A DNA stretch of 64,000 bases from Garcia nutans. Taxonomy: Eukaryota; Streptophyta; Magnoliopsida; Malpighiales; Euphorbiaceae. The position numbers were made by a program, and so were the translations under genes. The stretch is from positions 26,915,501 to 26,979,500 of the forward strand of contig CANTUV010000032.1 in assembly GCA_947685225.1 (NCBI GenBank), in the 5' to 3' direction. Position 1 is the stretch's first letter, and every line of letters starts with the position of its first letter. The notes under the pieces were generated by a model, which ran no database searches, was not told the DNA's origin, and worked only from the letters and a program-made list of their open reading frames with translations. Positions 43,765-58,175 of the stretch are shown piece by piece.

Positions 43765-46435
43765 AAATAATTTCGTCCTCGAAATTATCAGTACCGTATC
43801 AATTCATTCTTAACAAAATACTATCTTAACTTCCATATGAAGTTAATTATATGCTTAAGTTATTATGTCATCAAATCATATAACTTCAACTCTCCCCTTT
43901 AGAATCAACCATCTTCTTTAAATTCCATAACTCATCATTCTATATTTTTATATATCTCATTACTTCCTTGATCAAACATTCAAAAGAACTCATTACATTT
44001 CCTATTAATGTCTTTATACAAGAATCAAATCATTTTATAGTACACTTATACTTCATCCAATCTTTATATTCAATATATTTTGTTCATTCACCTCTTTGAA
44101 ATTACTCTCTTAACTTTAACCTTAAAAATCATTGGTTTATATCTTAGCATTAATTATCCTGTCATTACAATCACTGTTTAAATAGACATTTATCAAACCT
44201 CAAAGGATAACAAGATTCTTATTTATCATAAATGGAGTTATTTCTTTAGCATGCTTTTCGCTTAACTTACATATTAATACATTACCTTTCAATTTATTTT
44301 ATAAATAACCAATCTTTTCCCTTTTTATCATGATTTATAACTACTATAACTCCATTCGTTCATGTTCATTCACACTTTAAAATTTTACATCATATACATT
44401 ATCATGTAAATAATTATACTCTTAGTACAACTATACATGTTAAATCTCAATAATGATTCATAATCTTAGCCAAATCCAGATCAATTGATCTATCTGTCAC
44501 AATATGCCCACGTTCCAATCTTGTTCAATTCCAACCAACGACTAAGTTATTTAAACTTATCATGAAATTTCACAATATTCATATATGTATATATAAAACC
44601 TAATTCCATTAGGGCAAACTTACATTCAATTCCTGATCTCTTCCGATCCATATTCATTCAAATTATCATGATAACAAATCACTTCAAATTATCTTTTAAT
44701 ATACACATAGTTATATTTATTTTGATTACCTTTTTGTCATATTATCCATAACTCAAAACATTTCCATAATTTCCTTTTCTCTCTACCTTCATAATTATAA
44801 CCAAATTCTTAACATAAAATGATAAGGTACAACTTTATCCATCATAACTTTTAACTATACTTCTCAAACAAAATTTTCAATCTCACCAAATCTGTATTAC
44901 AATCATTTTATCTAAGACCCAAATCTATGGATAACAAAATTAACCGATCAAATATACTGAACAAAACACATGACTTTAAGAGATTAATATTCAAGCCTGG
45001 AACTTTCAAATCAATACTGTTCTTTTTATAATTTTATTCTTAATCTTTACAAATACAAGGCTAAGATGTATCTCAAAAATTACATATTCCTTCTTTCCAT
45101 TTTTGCTATATCAGAAGTTAATACATTCCAACTCCGTTTCAAACCAATTTGCACTCGATTATATGGTCTTTATCAACTTAATTCATGTTTCAACAATATT
45201 ACTAAATACATATTCAATCATATGTAGTTCCTATACAATTTCTATTCGTCACTTTATTTCTAATCCATTTACAATCTCTTATAATATATATTTACATGGA
45301 ACTTTCCATATGTGAATACCTTGGAACTCTAAATATCATATGATCATCAAGTTCAATGCTCACTATAACAATTTCCAATGTCCAATATTACTCAAGTCCA
45401 TTCCATTCTCACTTCCATCACATAATCCATCTAGCTTTACACAGTTCAAGACCTAATCTCTCTTAGGTCCACTAATACATACAACATTGTTTCCATATCA
45501 CTAATTCTATAATTATACCACATACATATACATGTACACATTTAATTATATGCTCTTATTTTATTTTCCTTTTTCATACATTCTATACACATTTAATGTT
45601 TATCACTTTCTTTTAAACACTATCATACTCATTCTTCCAATATGATGTAAAGTATTTATTCACACAACATATATATATATATATATATAAATATATATTC
45701 TGACTATAATAGCACTTCACATCCATCTTAGTCACATTCCCAATGTGACATCTCTTTCACTTTCGTCTTTAAAAGCATTTAATATACTTCCATGTCCATT
45801 TTTACCCTTTGCAGTAAAATGACTTAAAATAGCTCATTTTCATTTGTTTATCCACTTCCCTTTTTACTTCAAAACAAATTCTCATGCTATCAATCACATT
45901 ACTCAATTCATACTACTTTCATGTGCAATATTAGTCATTTCACCTAGCTCATGTATTGAATATACATTTAACTATCAATATCCAAATAATCTTTATAAAA
46001 TTCCACTAAAACTTTCACTTTTCAACTTACTACTTTGCTTAAACTTCAATTTGCCAAACTCATCTTTTCTTAATATCACTTTAAAAACATCTTATGTATA
46101 TATATATATCACAAAGCAATATCAAAACATATAATTTTCACAATTATCAAGCTCATTTCAAAAATCTCAAATATCACATATTACCACCATTACCATGAGC
46201 TTTCACAATATTTAAGCATCTCACATTTCTAACATTGAATTCACAATGTTTGCATTAAAATAACAATGCCAATTTATATTCTTACTTAACCAATATCATC
46301 TCTTTTTCCTTTAAACAAAACCTTAACTTTATATATATACCCCAAACTTTAAATAGTCATACTTTGTCTATACTAATCAACTCATTCAATATTCCATCAT
46401 ACTCTCCTCATTTAAATAACATATCTTTCAATATT

Positions 46436-46440
46436 AACAA
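46436..46440. repeat. Target site duplication AACAA (element J), left copy
   Basis: Repeated at 55785-55789. Confidence 0.93.
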
Positions 46441-49400
46441 TGTAATATCCCTATGCATGCCCCAGAAGTTTTGTATGTTGTTGTTGTTGTTGTTATTGTT
46501 GTTGGTTTAAATTGAGAAAAGAAAATATATGTATATGTGTTTTGGGGAAATTTAGGGTTTAGAGACAAGTTTATATGTTGTGTATATGGTGATATATATA
46601 ACATATAAAATGGTCAAAGAGAAAGAGTCAATGCAAGAGGAGATATTTTTTATATGGCATGTGGAATTACTTAATTGGGTTCATAAGAGACAAAAGCTAA
46701 GTTAAGTGATAAGGGGTATATGAGTAATTGCTTGAAATGAAATGCTTGGTGGAGGATTTTTGGTAATTAGTAATTATATTATTATTATTATTATTATTAT
46801 TATATACATATATGTGGCTATCGTGGAAGAGGAAAAAGAAATAAAGATATTCTCTTCTTCTTCTTCTTCTTCTTCTCCTTTTGGTTCTTGCACGAGAGAG
46901 AGAGAGAGAGAGGTAGAGAGATGAGTTGATCTTCACCTAAACCTTAGGGTTTTAAGAGAATTGAAGGAAGAATCAAAGGATTAGGTGGAGATTTGGTGGA
47001 ATTCATCAATTGAGGTAAGTACTTACTTGTTTTCCTTTGTTAATGTTTGAGATAGGTGGTGATGGATTGATTTCATGATTTAGTGTGTTATATATGTGTT
47101 TACAAGTATTGAAATTGATTACAAGCTAAAGGATTGGATTGGTGTTGGTTTTGTTGGAAAGATGGTAAGTATTCTCTTGTTTTCTTTACTTAATTGGAAG
47201 TTGTGTTGGAAGTGAAGTAAGGTTTGATGATTTTGTGACTTGGTGGATTTGAGATGTGTTGTGTTGTGTGTTCAAGTGTTAAATTGATTTTAAGTTATGA
47301 GTTTAATTAGAGGTTGTTGTTGGAAATGGTGGAGATGTTGATTTTAGGGTTTTGAGTTGAGATGTGTTTAATTGTTATATTAATGTGTTGTGAAGTAATT
47401 CTTGTGATGAATATGTGTTTAAAACATTGATTATATTCATTTGAAGCATGTTATATGATGAATATTGTGTTTGAGTGCAATTAGAAGAGAATTGGTTTTG
47501 GTGATGGGTGACACGGCCATAGGCATTGAAGAGACACGGGCGTGTTCATCAATTGAGTTGGGCGTGTCAATTGTTTGAATTGGCTACTGCCTCTTTTGTT
47601 GTTAGTGACACGGGCATGTTCCATCAAGTGGCTGGGCGTGTCCATCAAATGGGTTGGGCGTGTCCTACAAATGAATTACATATTGCTTTATACTTTGTTT
47701 CTTTTTACATTGTTTTGATTCTTCAAAGGTTCCATTGTTTCTAAACTTAAACATGAACATTATAAATATGTTTTAAACACAAGAATGATCTAATCAAAGG
47801 AATGTGGAAGATCATAAAGCTATGAATCATATCAATTGTGTTTTGCCCTAATTGCATTGTTGAGATTTAGCAATGTTATGTTATGCACTTTGAATGATAT
47901 GTTTGCCTAGTTAATGTAATTGATGTTGTATATATATATATATATCAATGAGGCTATATGTAAAATGTGAAAAAGAGGATGAAGTTATTGATTATGGATA
48001 GCTTGGTGGGAGTAACTCTTGAGGGTGAAAGAGATGAGGATCATCCAAAAAGGTATGTACAATGCAATTTATAATGATGTGACTGATATGTTTACCTAGT
48101 TAATGTAATTGATGTTGTATATATATATATATATCAATGGTGGAATATGACATGTAAAGGATATGATGAGGTAACTGATTATGTATGTAAAAGATGAAAT
48201 GATAATTCAAATAAGACATGATATGAGACAATGCCATTGTGTTTGGCTATGATGAATGATGCTATATGAGATATAATGTGATCATGGATGAGATAACTAT
48301 ACACTTGAATAATGAAGTGTTATATTGTGAAATAAAATGTGAAGCCATTGTTATTGGCTAATGTGATTCAATGGAGATAAATGAGGCATGTTTGCCTAAA
48401 TGATAATGAGAATTGAGAATGAAATCTAAATGAATTGTGTGGCTAATGTGTTATTCCATTTTCAGAGTTTGTTGTTGGTGGCATGCCTAATAAGTGTAAC
48501 AATCTCTTGAAGTTAGGTTGGATTGGATCCTTGAAGCCTAATTGAGATGTTACCACCCTTGAAGCTAGGTTGGATTAGTTCTTGAAGCCAAGTTGGGTAG
48601 AAGCTTAGCATACTTTGCTCCCCTTGAAGCTTGGTTGAACTTGATCCTTGAAGCCTAGTTGGGTATATGATATTGATAAATATGATAACAAACCAAAGCA
48701 TTAACTCTGAAAATTGAATTGCATATTAGTGTCTGTTGGGCCCGAGTCTGTCTGTGATGTCTATGTTATATACAAATGTTGAATTAGATGAATAATGAGA
48801 TCTATGATTGATTTTGTTGACAATGTGACTTATGATTGGTGAATTCTGAATTAAACAATGTTATGAGGTATGATATGTAATGTGTATGTATTGATATGTT
48901 GATTGTGAGTATTGGTGATGGATTGCGGTTGATGTTAATGATTGCCTTGTTGGAAATGTTATTCATGATTGGTAAATGGTGAATAAAATAATGTTATGAA
49001 GTATGTTGTGGAATGTGGGTATTGAAATATGATTTAGTTGAGATATATGAAAGGTACAATCTAAAAGAAAAGATATGATAAGCTAAAGTTACATGGAATT
49101 GATATATCATTATATGCTAATATTTTTATAATGTATGTGTATATTATACATTTGTATTACTAAGCTCTCGGGCTTAGCGCGGTTGTTTGATCGCGCAGGT
49201 GACCAGATGAAAGATATAAAGTCTTGCGTTATGCCACGAGAAGAGTAAGAGTTTGTTGAGACCAACTAGAGGGTGATGCATACATGTATAATTTAATTAT
49301 GATGTACTTTTATCAAGAATGTAATCATGTGTATAAATGATGTTTCGAGAAAGATAAGATTATTGTATATTTATAAGATCATTAAAAGTATATCGATTTT

Positions 49401-49550
49401 GTAAATGTTCTTTAAATTAATGTATTGTGGTTTGAGATATGTTAAAGGTTTATAAATTGTAACGAAATGTGAAATCTTTATACTTTATATATTTACTGTA
49501 CGTATACCAGGTATATGTGTAGTACTTATATGGAGTATCGGGGTGTTACA
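46441..49550 (+). repeat. Element J 5' LTR (3110 bp)
   Basis: It includes a TGTTGT run (46478-46500), a TATA-like block (46590), ATT, CTT and GA microsatellites (46775-46915), a donor near 47013 and CG palindromes (47510-47670). It also has the CTTGAAGC cassette (48507-48663), twin hairpins (49160-49196) and a terminal stem (49480-49491 with 49527-49538, two G-U pairs). Confidence 0.95.
49160..49196 (+). promoter_or_regulatory. Tandem hairpins, element J
   Basis: CTAAGC/GCTTAG, then GCGCGGT/ATCGCGC with one G-U pair; CAG|GTGACC follows. The copy in the 3' LTR is at 55394-55430. H has its own at 40936-40972 and 56629-56665, and the G 3' LTR at 59069-59106. Confidence 0.65.
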
Positions 49551-52500
49551 ATTATTTTGGTATCAGAGCTTAGGTTCGAGATTCTCGGCTTAAGTGAAAT
49601 TAAAAGAAAAAGTTTTGAAACGCATAAAATGAACCAAAAAGAAGAGTTTTGAAATGCAATTGGTAATACATGCATATGCATTGACACCTAGGTTGGTCTC
49701 GGATGTGGCATTATATGAATTGTAGAATATTTGTGTTATATGAGATGTTTAACATAATTAATGATATATGTGTATACCATTTTGATGTGATGAGAAACCA
49801 TGATTGTTGGCAATAATGTTGGAAATGAATTATAATTGAGGCATAGTGCCTAATTGATTATGATAAACTAATTGTGAAATGTAATGTGATATATGTATAT
49901 TGATGATGCATATGGAAATGTCATGTTGTGTGCAATATGGAGTGTAATGTTGATGTTTATGAGTAATATGATGTGGGACATAATATGAATTCAAACATAA
50001 AGAGAATAAAGTTGAAAATGAGTTGAAAACAAATTAAGATAAGAGTATGTACTCTTTCTTCTACACTTTGAACCTCTTTATAATAAGGTTTATGTTGGGG
50101 TTAATAGACAAAGGAAATATTGCTGGATTGTTATTATTGAAAGATATGTTACAAAATGAGGAAAGAATGGTGGGATATTGAATGAGTTGGTTATTATAGA
50201 CAAAGTGTGCCTATCTAAAGTTTGAAGTATGTACATATATAAAGTTAAGGTTTTGTTTAAAGGAAAAGAGATGAGATTGGTTAAGTAAGAATAAGTTGAT
50301 ATTGTTATTTTAATGTAAACATTGTGAATGCAACGTTAGAAATGTGAGATGCTTGGATATTGTGAAAGCTCATAGTAATGATGGTAATATGTGATATTTG
50401 AGATTTCTGAAATGAGCTGAATAATTGGAGAAATTATATGTTTTGACTTTGCTTTGTGATATATATACATAAGATGTTTCTAAAGTGATATTAAGAAAAG
50501 ATGAGTTTGGCAAATTGAAGTTTAAGCAAAGTAGTAAATTGGAAAGTTAAAGTCTTAGTGGAAAGTGATAAACATTAAATTTGTATTGAATGTGTGAAAA
50601 AGAAACATAAAATAAGAATATCTAAGTAAGGGTATACATATATGATATGTGAATTGATTTTCAATATGAATGAAATTATGATATATAAACAAATGTGTGA
50701 ATCACATTATGAAGGTGACCTATGAATATGTATGTGGTATAATTATGGAATAAGTGATATGGAAATGATGCAATATGTATTAGTGGACCTAAGAGATATT
50801 AGGTTTTGAACTGTGTAAAGCGGAATGGATTATGAGATGGAAGTGAGTATAGAATGGACTTGAATAATATTGGACAGTGAAAATTGTTATAGTGAGCATT
50901 GAATTTGATGATCATATGATATTTAGAGTTCTAAAGTGCTCACATATGGAAATTCCATGTAATTATATATTATAAGAGATTGTAAATGGATTCGAAATGA
51001 AGTGACGAAAAGAAATTTTATAGAAATTACATATGGTTAAATATGTATATAGTAATATTGTTGAAACGTGAATTAAGTTGAGATAGACATTATAATCAAG
51101 TGCAAAGTGGTTTGAAATGGAGTTGGAATGTATTAACTTTTGTTATAGCAATAATGTAAAGAAGAAATATGTAATTCTTGAGATACACCTTAGTCTTGTA
51201 TTTGTAAATTGAGAATAAAATTGTGAAAGAACAGAATTGATTTGAGAGTTCCAGGCTTGAATATTAACCTCTTAAGCCATGTGTTTTGTTCGGTATATTT
51301 GATTGATTAATTTGTTATCCATGGATTTGGGTCTTAGATATAATGATTGTAATACAGATTTGATGAGATTGAAATTATGATGAAAAGTATAGTTAAACGT
51401 TATGATGGATAAAGTTGTATCTTATCAATTTGATGTTAAGCATTTGGTTATATTTATGATAGTTAAGAGAGAAAAGGAAATTATGGAAATGTCTCGAGTT
51501 ATGAATATTATGGCAAAGAGGTAATCAAAATAAGTATAACAAAGAAATGAAATGTGAGGAGATGTTAAAAAGGGAGAAAATACAAATGTGATTGAAAGTT
51601 ATACTAAACATGTTTATGATATGTGATGAATAAATGAATAAATTTGAGGTTTAAGTGAATGAGCTATAGATAGTAAATATGGTATAAAATTTTTATGAGA
51701 ATTGGTTGGAAATTATATTAAGATAATTTGAAGTGATTGGTTATCATGATAATTTGATTGAATATAGATCGGAAGAGATCAGGAATTGAATGTAAGTTTA
51801 CCCTAATGGAATTAAGTTATATAAATACATATATGAATATTGTGAAATTTTATGATAAGTTTGAATAAATAAATTGTTGGTTGGAATTGAGCAAGATTGG
51901 AACGTGGATATATTGTGATAAATAGATCAATGGATCTGAATTGGCTAAGATTATGAATCATTATTGAGATTTGACATGTATAGTTGTGTTAAGAGTATAA
52001 TTGTTTGCATGATAATGTATATGATGTAAATTTCAAAGTGTGAGTGAACGTGAATAAATGGAGTTATAATAGTTATAAATCATGATAAAAAGGGAAAAGA
52101 TTGATTATTTATGAAATAAGTTGAAAGGTAATGTATTAAGATGTAATTTAAATAAAAAGCGTGCTAAAGAAATAACTCCATTTGTAAAAAAAAATAAAGA
52201 TTTTGTTATCCATTGAGGTTTGATAAATGTCTATTTAGACGGTGATTGTAATGACGGGATAATTAATGCTAAGATATAAACCAATGATTTTTAAGGTTAA
52301 AGTTAAAAGAGTAATTACAAAGAAGTGAAGGAATAGAATATATTGAATATATAAAGATTGGATGAAGTATAAGTGTATTATATAATGATCTAATTCTTGT
52401 GTAAAGACATTGATAAAAGATGTAATGAGTTCTTTTGAATGTTTGATCAAGAAAGTAATAAGATATCTAATCATATAGAATGATGAGTTATGAAATTTAA

Positions 52501-52667
52501 AGAAGGCGGTTGATTTGAAAGGGAAGAGTTAAAATTATATGATTTGATGACACTATGACTTGAGCATATAATTAACTTCATATGAAATTTGAGATAGTAT
52601 TTTGTTAAGAATGAATCGTTACGGTACTGATAATTTCGAGGACGAAATTATTTAAGGGGGAGAGAAT
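49551..52667 (+). repeat. Element J internal region, non-coding
   Basis: Primer site TGGTATCAGAGC at 49558-49569. Leader arm a' at 49667-49700 (TACATGCATATGCA and GGTTGGTCTC) is complementary to LTR 49258-49290. Purine tract AAGGGGGAGAGAA at 52654-52666. Between them is AT-rich sequence with no supportable gene. Confidence 0.9.
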
Positions 52668-53003
52668 TGTAATATCCCTATGCATGCCCCAGAAGTTTTG
52701 TATGTTGTTGTTGTTGTTGTTATTGTTGTTGGTTTAAATTGAGAAAAGAAAATATATGTATATGTGTTTTGGGGAAATTTAGGGTTTAGAGACAAGTTTA
52801 TATGTTGTGTATATGGTGATATATATAACATATAAAATGGTCAAAGAGAAAGAGTCAATGCAAGAGGAGATATTTTTTATATGGCATGTGGAATTACTTA
52901 ATTGGGTTCATAAGAGACAAAAGCTAAGTTAAGTGATAAGGGGTATATGAGTAATTGCTTGAAATGAAATGCTTGGTGGAGGATTTTTGGTAATTAGTAA
53001 TTA

Positions 53004-53045
<42 letters not shown>

Positions 53046-55784
53046 CATATATGTGGCTATCGTGGAAGAGGAAAAAGAAATAAAGATATTCTCTTCTTCT
53101 TCTTCTTCTTCTTCTTCTCCTTTTGGTTCTTGCACGAGAGAGAGAGAGAGAGGTAGAGAGATGAGTTGATCTTCACCTAAACCTTAGGGTTTTAAGAGAA
53201 TTGAAGGAAGAATCAAAGGATTAGGTGGAGATTTGGTGGAATTCATCAATTGAGGTAAGTACTTACTTGTTTTCCTTTGTTAATGTTTGAGATAGGTGGT
53301 GATGGATTGATTTCATGATTTAGTGTGTTATATATGTGTTTACAAGTATTGAAATTGATTACAAGCTAAAGGATTGGATTGGTGTTGGTTTTGTTGGAAA
53401 GATGGTAAGTATTCTCTTGTTTTCTTTACTTAATTGGAAGTTGTGTTGGAAGTGAAGTAAGGTTTGATGATTTTGTGACTTGGTGGATTTGAGATGTGTT
53501 GTGTTGTGTGTTCAAGTGTTAAATTGATTTTAAGTTATGAGTTTAATTAGAGGTTGTTGTTGGAAATGGTGGAGATGTTGATTTTAGGGTTTTGAGTTGA
53601 GATGTGTTTAATTGTTATATTAATGTGTTGTGAAATAATTCTTGTGATGAATATGTGTTTAAAACATTGATTATATTCATTTGAAGCATGTTATATGATG
53701 AATATTGTGTTTGAGTGCAATTAGAAGAGAATTGGTTTTGGTGATGGGTGACACGGCCATAGGCATTGAAGAGACACGGGCGTGTTCATCAATTGAGTTG
53801 GGCGTGTCAATTGTTTGAATTGGCTACTGCCTCTTTTGTTGTTAGTGACACGGGCGTGTTCCATCAAGTGGCTGGGCGTGTCCATCAAATGGGTTAGGCG
53901 TGTCCTACAAATGAATTACATATTGCTTTATACTTTGTTTCTTTTTACATTGTTTTGATTCTTCAAAGGTTCCATTGTTTCTAAACTTAAACATGAACAT
54001 TATAAATATGTTTTAAACACAAGAATGATCTAATCAAAGGAATGTGGAAGATCATAAAGCTATGAATCATATCAATTATGTTTTGCCCTAATTGCATTGT
54101 TGAGATTTAGCAATGTTATGTTATGCACTTTGAATGATATGTTTGCCTAGTTAATGTAATTGATGTTGTATATATATATATCAATGAGGCTATATGTAAA
54201 ATGTGAAAAAGAGGATGAAGTTATTGATTATGGATAGCTTGGTGGGAGTAACTCTTGAGGGTGAAAGAGATGAGGATCATCCAAAAAGGTATGTACAATG
54301 CAATTTATAATGATGTGACTGATATGTTTACCTAGTTAATGTAATTGATGTTGTATATATATATATATCAATGGTGGAATATGACATGTAAAGGATATGA
54401 TGAGGTAACTGATTATGTATGTAAAAGATGAAATGATAATTCAAATAAGACATGATATGAGACAATGCCATTGTGTTTGGCTATGATGAATGATGCTATA
54501 TGAGATATAATGTGATCATGGATGAGATAACTATACACTTGAATAATGAAGTGTTATATTGTGAAATAAAATGTGAAGCCATTGTTATTGGCTAATGTGA
54601 TTCAATGGAGATAAATGAGGCATGTTTGCCTAAATGATAATGAGAATTGAGAATGAAATCTAAATGAATTGTGTGGCTAATGTGTTATTCCATTTTCAGA
54701 GTTTGTTGTTGGTGGCATGCCTAATAAGTGTAACAATCTCTTGAAGTTAGGTTGGATTGGATCCTTGAAGCCTAATTGAGATGTTACCACCCTTGAAGCT
54801 AGGTTGGATTAGTTCTTGAAGCCAAGTTGGGTAGAAGCTTAGCATGCTTTGCTCCCCTTGAAGCTTGGTTGAACTTGATCCTTGAAGCCTAGTTGGGTAT
54901 ATGATATTGATAAATATGATAACAAACCAAAGCATTAACTCTGAAAATTGAATTGCATATTAGTGTCTGTTGGGCCCGAGTCTGTCTGTGATGTCTATGT
55001 GATATACAAATGTTGAATTAGATGAATAATGAGATCTATGATTGATTTTGTTGACAATGTGACTTATGATTGGTGAATTCTGAATTAAACAATGTTATGA
55101 GGTATGATATGTAATGTGTATGTATTGATATGTTGATTGTGAGTATTGGTGATGGATTGTGGTTGATGTTAATGATTGCCTTGTTGGAAATGTTATTCAT
55201 GATTGGTAAATGGTGAATAAAATAATGTTATGAAGTATGTTGTGGAATGTGGGTATTGAAATATGATTTAGTTGAGATATATGAAAGGTACAATCTAAAA
55301 GAAAAGATATGATAAGCTAAAGTTACATGGAATTGATATATCATTATATGCTAATATTTTTATAATGTATGTGTATATTATACATTTGTATTACTAAGCT
55401 CTCGGGCTTAGCGCGGTTGTTTGATCGCGCAGGTGACCAGATGAAAGATATAAAGTCTTGCGTTATGCCACGAGAAGAGTAAGAGTTTGTTGAGACCAAC
55501 TAGAGGGTGATGCATACATGTATAATTTAATTATGATGTACTTTTATCAAGAATGTAATCATGTGTATAAATGATGTTTCGAGAAAGATAAGATTATTGT
55601 ATATTTATAAGATCATTAAAAGTATATCGATTTTGTAAATGTTCTTTAAATTAATGTATTGTGGTTTGAGATATGTTAAAGGTTTATAAATTGTAACGAA
55701 ATGTGAAATCTTTATACTTTATATATTTACTGTACGTATACCAGGTATATGTGTAGTACTTATATGGAGTATCGGGGTGTTACA
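52668..55784 (+). repeat. Element J 3' LTR (3117 bp)
   Basis: Nearly identical to the 5' LTR; the ATT run near 53005-53041 and the CTT run near 53092-53118 are longer. Confidence 0.95.
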
Positions 55785-55789
55785 AACAA

Positions 55790-56272
55790 TCAAACAATAT
55801 TTCCTCTGTCTAGCAAACCCAACATAAACTTTATTATAAAGAGGTTCAAAGTGTAGAGGAAAGAGTACATACTTTAATCTTAATTTTGTTTCCAACTCTT
55901 TTTCAATTTTATTCTCCTTTTCATTTCTTTATACTTCAACACATTTAACAATTCACTTTACTTGCATAAATTTCCATTTTTTTTTTAAATTTATCAATTA
56001 AACTTATATAAATCCATATCATTACTTTCTCTAGCTTTTCTTTCATGTAAAACATCATTCACACTCTGGCATCCATTTCATATAACACAGATAAACTACA
56101 AATCATATAATGTCACATCCGAGACCAACCTAGGTGTTAATGCATATGCATGTATCACAAATTTCATTTCAAAACTTTTCCTTCTTACTTCTATTTAAAC
56201 TTTTCAAAACTTTTTCTTTTTAATTTCACTTAGGCCGAGAATCTCGAACCTAAGCTCTGATACAAAAATAAT
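55790..56272 (-). repeat. Element H internal region, leader side
   Basis: It holds the reverse-strand leader with arm a' (56106-56151: CGAGACCAACCTAG, then ATGCATATGCATGTAT) and a primer site at 56254-56265 with one changed base (GATACAAA for GATACCAA). AACAA at 55785-55789 is the J duplicate. Confidence 0.85.
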
Positions 56273-57792
56273 TGTAACACCTCGATACTCCATATAAGTA
56301 CTATACATATACCTGGTATACATACAGTAAGTATATAAAGTATAAGGATGTCACTTTTCGTTACAATTTAAAAATCCTTTAACAAAGTTCAAATCACAAT
56401 ACATTAATTTAAAGAACATTTACAAAATCATTCTATTTTTAATGATCTTACATATATATAATAATCTTATCTTTATCAAAACTTCATTTATACATATGAA
56501 TACACTTCATAAAAAATACATCATAATTAAAAGTTATACATGTATGCATCACCCTCTAGTTGGTCTCGATAAACTCTTACTCTTCTCGTGGCATAACGAA
56601 AGACTTCATATCTTCCACCTAGTCACCTGCGTGATTACACATCCGTGCTAAGCCCGAGAGCTTAGTAGTACAAATATAACATATAAACATACATTATAGA
56701 AATTCTAACATATAATGAAATATCACTTCCATGTACCATTAGTATCTTATCATGTTTTTCCTTTTGAATTGCACCTTTCATATATCTCGACTAATTTCAT
56801 ATATTATATACATATCATTATCACCAACCACAATCCATCATTAATACTCACATCAAAATTGATCCAACACGGCCAAATTTCCTTATACTTGGCCATGTCT
56901 CCCAAAAATTCTTTAGTTTGGCCGTGTCTCTTCCTTGGTTTGGCCGTGTCTCTCATGAACAAAAACCATAAACATGGCCAAATCTCTTTTAATTGAATTA
57001 AAACACATTATACACAACATAACCTTATTCAAATGGATATAATCAATGTCTTTAACACTTATTTTACATGTTCATCACAATAATCACATTAACAATACAT
57101 TTAAACACATACCACTTCAAAATCCTAAAACCAACATCATTCTTATTCTTTCAATATCAACATCCACTTAACTTACCATTTTCAAACCAAAACCAACACC
57201 AATTTAACTTTGTAACTTACAATTAATTTCAACACTTATAAACACATCTCAAACACACTTAATCATAATAACAACAAATCATAACTCACCTCAAACACAA
57301 CTTCACAAATAACAAAGGAAAACAAGAGAGTACTTACCTCAATTGAAGAAATTTCACAAATCTCCAACTTAATCCTTTGATTCTCCCTTCAATTTGATGT
57401 CTAGAACTTAGAACACCTTTCTTGCTCTCTCTTTCCTTTGGTAGCCGGCCACACCAAATGAGAAGAAAAGAAATAAAGACAAGTCAAACTTCTCTTCTTC
57501 TTTAAATCTCCACCAAGTAATTCTAACCAAGCAATTACCTAAATGCCCTCAACCATTTAACTTAGCTTCTTTCACTTATATGCCCATTTAAGTAATTTCA
57601 CATATCACAAATAAATATCCTCTTGCATTGACCATCCATCTTGACTTATGTATATGTTATTTTTACTACCATATATGCAACATATACACTTCCTTTAAAA
57701 ATTCTTTTCTCTTTCAAATTAACATATACATTCAATCCAATTAAAATAACAATAATATTCAAAACTTCTAGGGCATACATTGGGATATTACA
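56273..57792 (-). repeat. Element H 5' LTR with a 1.65-kb internal deletion
   Basis: Both ends match the 3' LTR. At about 56850, TACTCAC (3' LTR about 41157) jumps to AAAATTGATCC (3' LTR about 42815). The loss covers the 91-bp units, the CTTGAAGC cassette and most of the palindromes. Twin hairpins at 56629-56665 are weakened by two changes. Confidence 0.9.
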
Positions 57793-58170
57793 TATTCTCT
57801 GGAAAAGTTAGCTGAGCTGTATATCCATGAGATTGTGAAATTGCATGGTATCCCAATTTCTTTAGTGTCTGATCGAGATCCCCGGTTTACTTCGAGGTTT
57901 TGGAAGAGTTTACATGGTGCTTTGGGTTCTCGACTGCACTTTAGCACTGCTTTTCATCCACAGACAAATGGGCAGTCAGAGAGAGTGATATAGATTATGG
58001 AAGATATGTTGAGAAGCTGTGTCATTGATTTCTCTGGAGGTTGGGATAGATTCCTACCACTTGTGGAATTTGCTTACAATAACAGTCATCAATCCAGCAT
58101 TGGTATGGCACCATTTGAGGCATTGTATGGTAGACGGTGTAGAACACCTCTATGTTGGAATGAAGATGGA
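57793..58170 (+). pseudogene. pol: Element G: middle of integrase core
   Basis: It continues the integrase from the H insertion through SDRDPRF (near 57870) and HPQTNGQSER (near 57955). In B the latter is HPQTDGQSER, so an aspartate next to the catalytic glutamate region is asparagine here. TAG at 57991-57993 replaces the CAG of B. The sequence runs to CRTPLCWNE and breaks at about 58165-58175 into LTR sequence, so the integrase C-terminus, chromodomain and purine tract are deleted. Confidence 0.88.
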
Positions 58171-58175
58171 AGAAC

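Larger units (their letters stand above)
43751..46440 (-). repeat. Element H internal region, larger part, non-coding
   Basis: AT-rich sequence homologous in reverse to the C and J internal regions. I see no gag-pol homology and no ORF worth calling over 2.7 kb. It resumes at 55790. Confidence 0.85.
46441..55784 (+). mobile_element. Element J: complete non-autonomous LTR element (9344 bp)
   Basis: LTR 46441-49550, internal 49551-52667, LTR 52668-55784, all structural signals and a perfect target duplication. The LTR pair differs mainly in microsatellite lengths and a handful of single bases, so it is the youngest layer on the right side. It encodes no protein and must borrow Gag, RT and integrase, most likely from a Tekay-type relative such as B. 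Confidence 0.95.
40580..57792 (-). mobile_element. Element H: non-autonomous LTR element, with J nested inside
   Basis: The 3' LTR is 40580-43750, the internal region is 43751-46440 plus 55790-56272, and the 5' LTR is 56273-57792. It has a purine tract, a decayed primer site and no gag-pol. It is inserted in the integrase of G. The 5' LTR lacks about 1.65 kb present in the 3' LTR. Confidence 0.9.

Noticed and set aside
46697..46936. 79-codon minus frame with poly-Arg and poly-Asn (and plus frames 46742-46924, 52969-53169)
   Set aside because: They are translations of the ATT, CTT and GA microsatellites in the J LTR.
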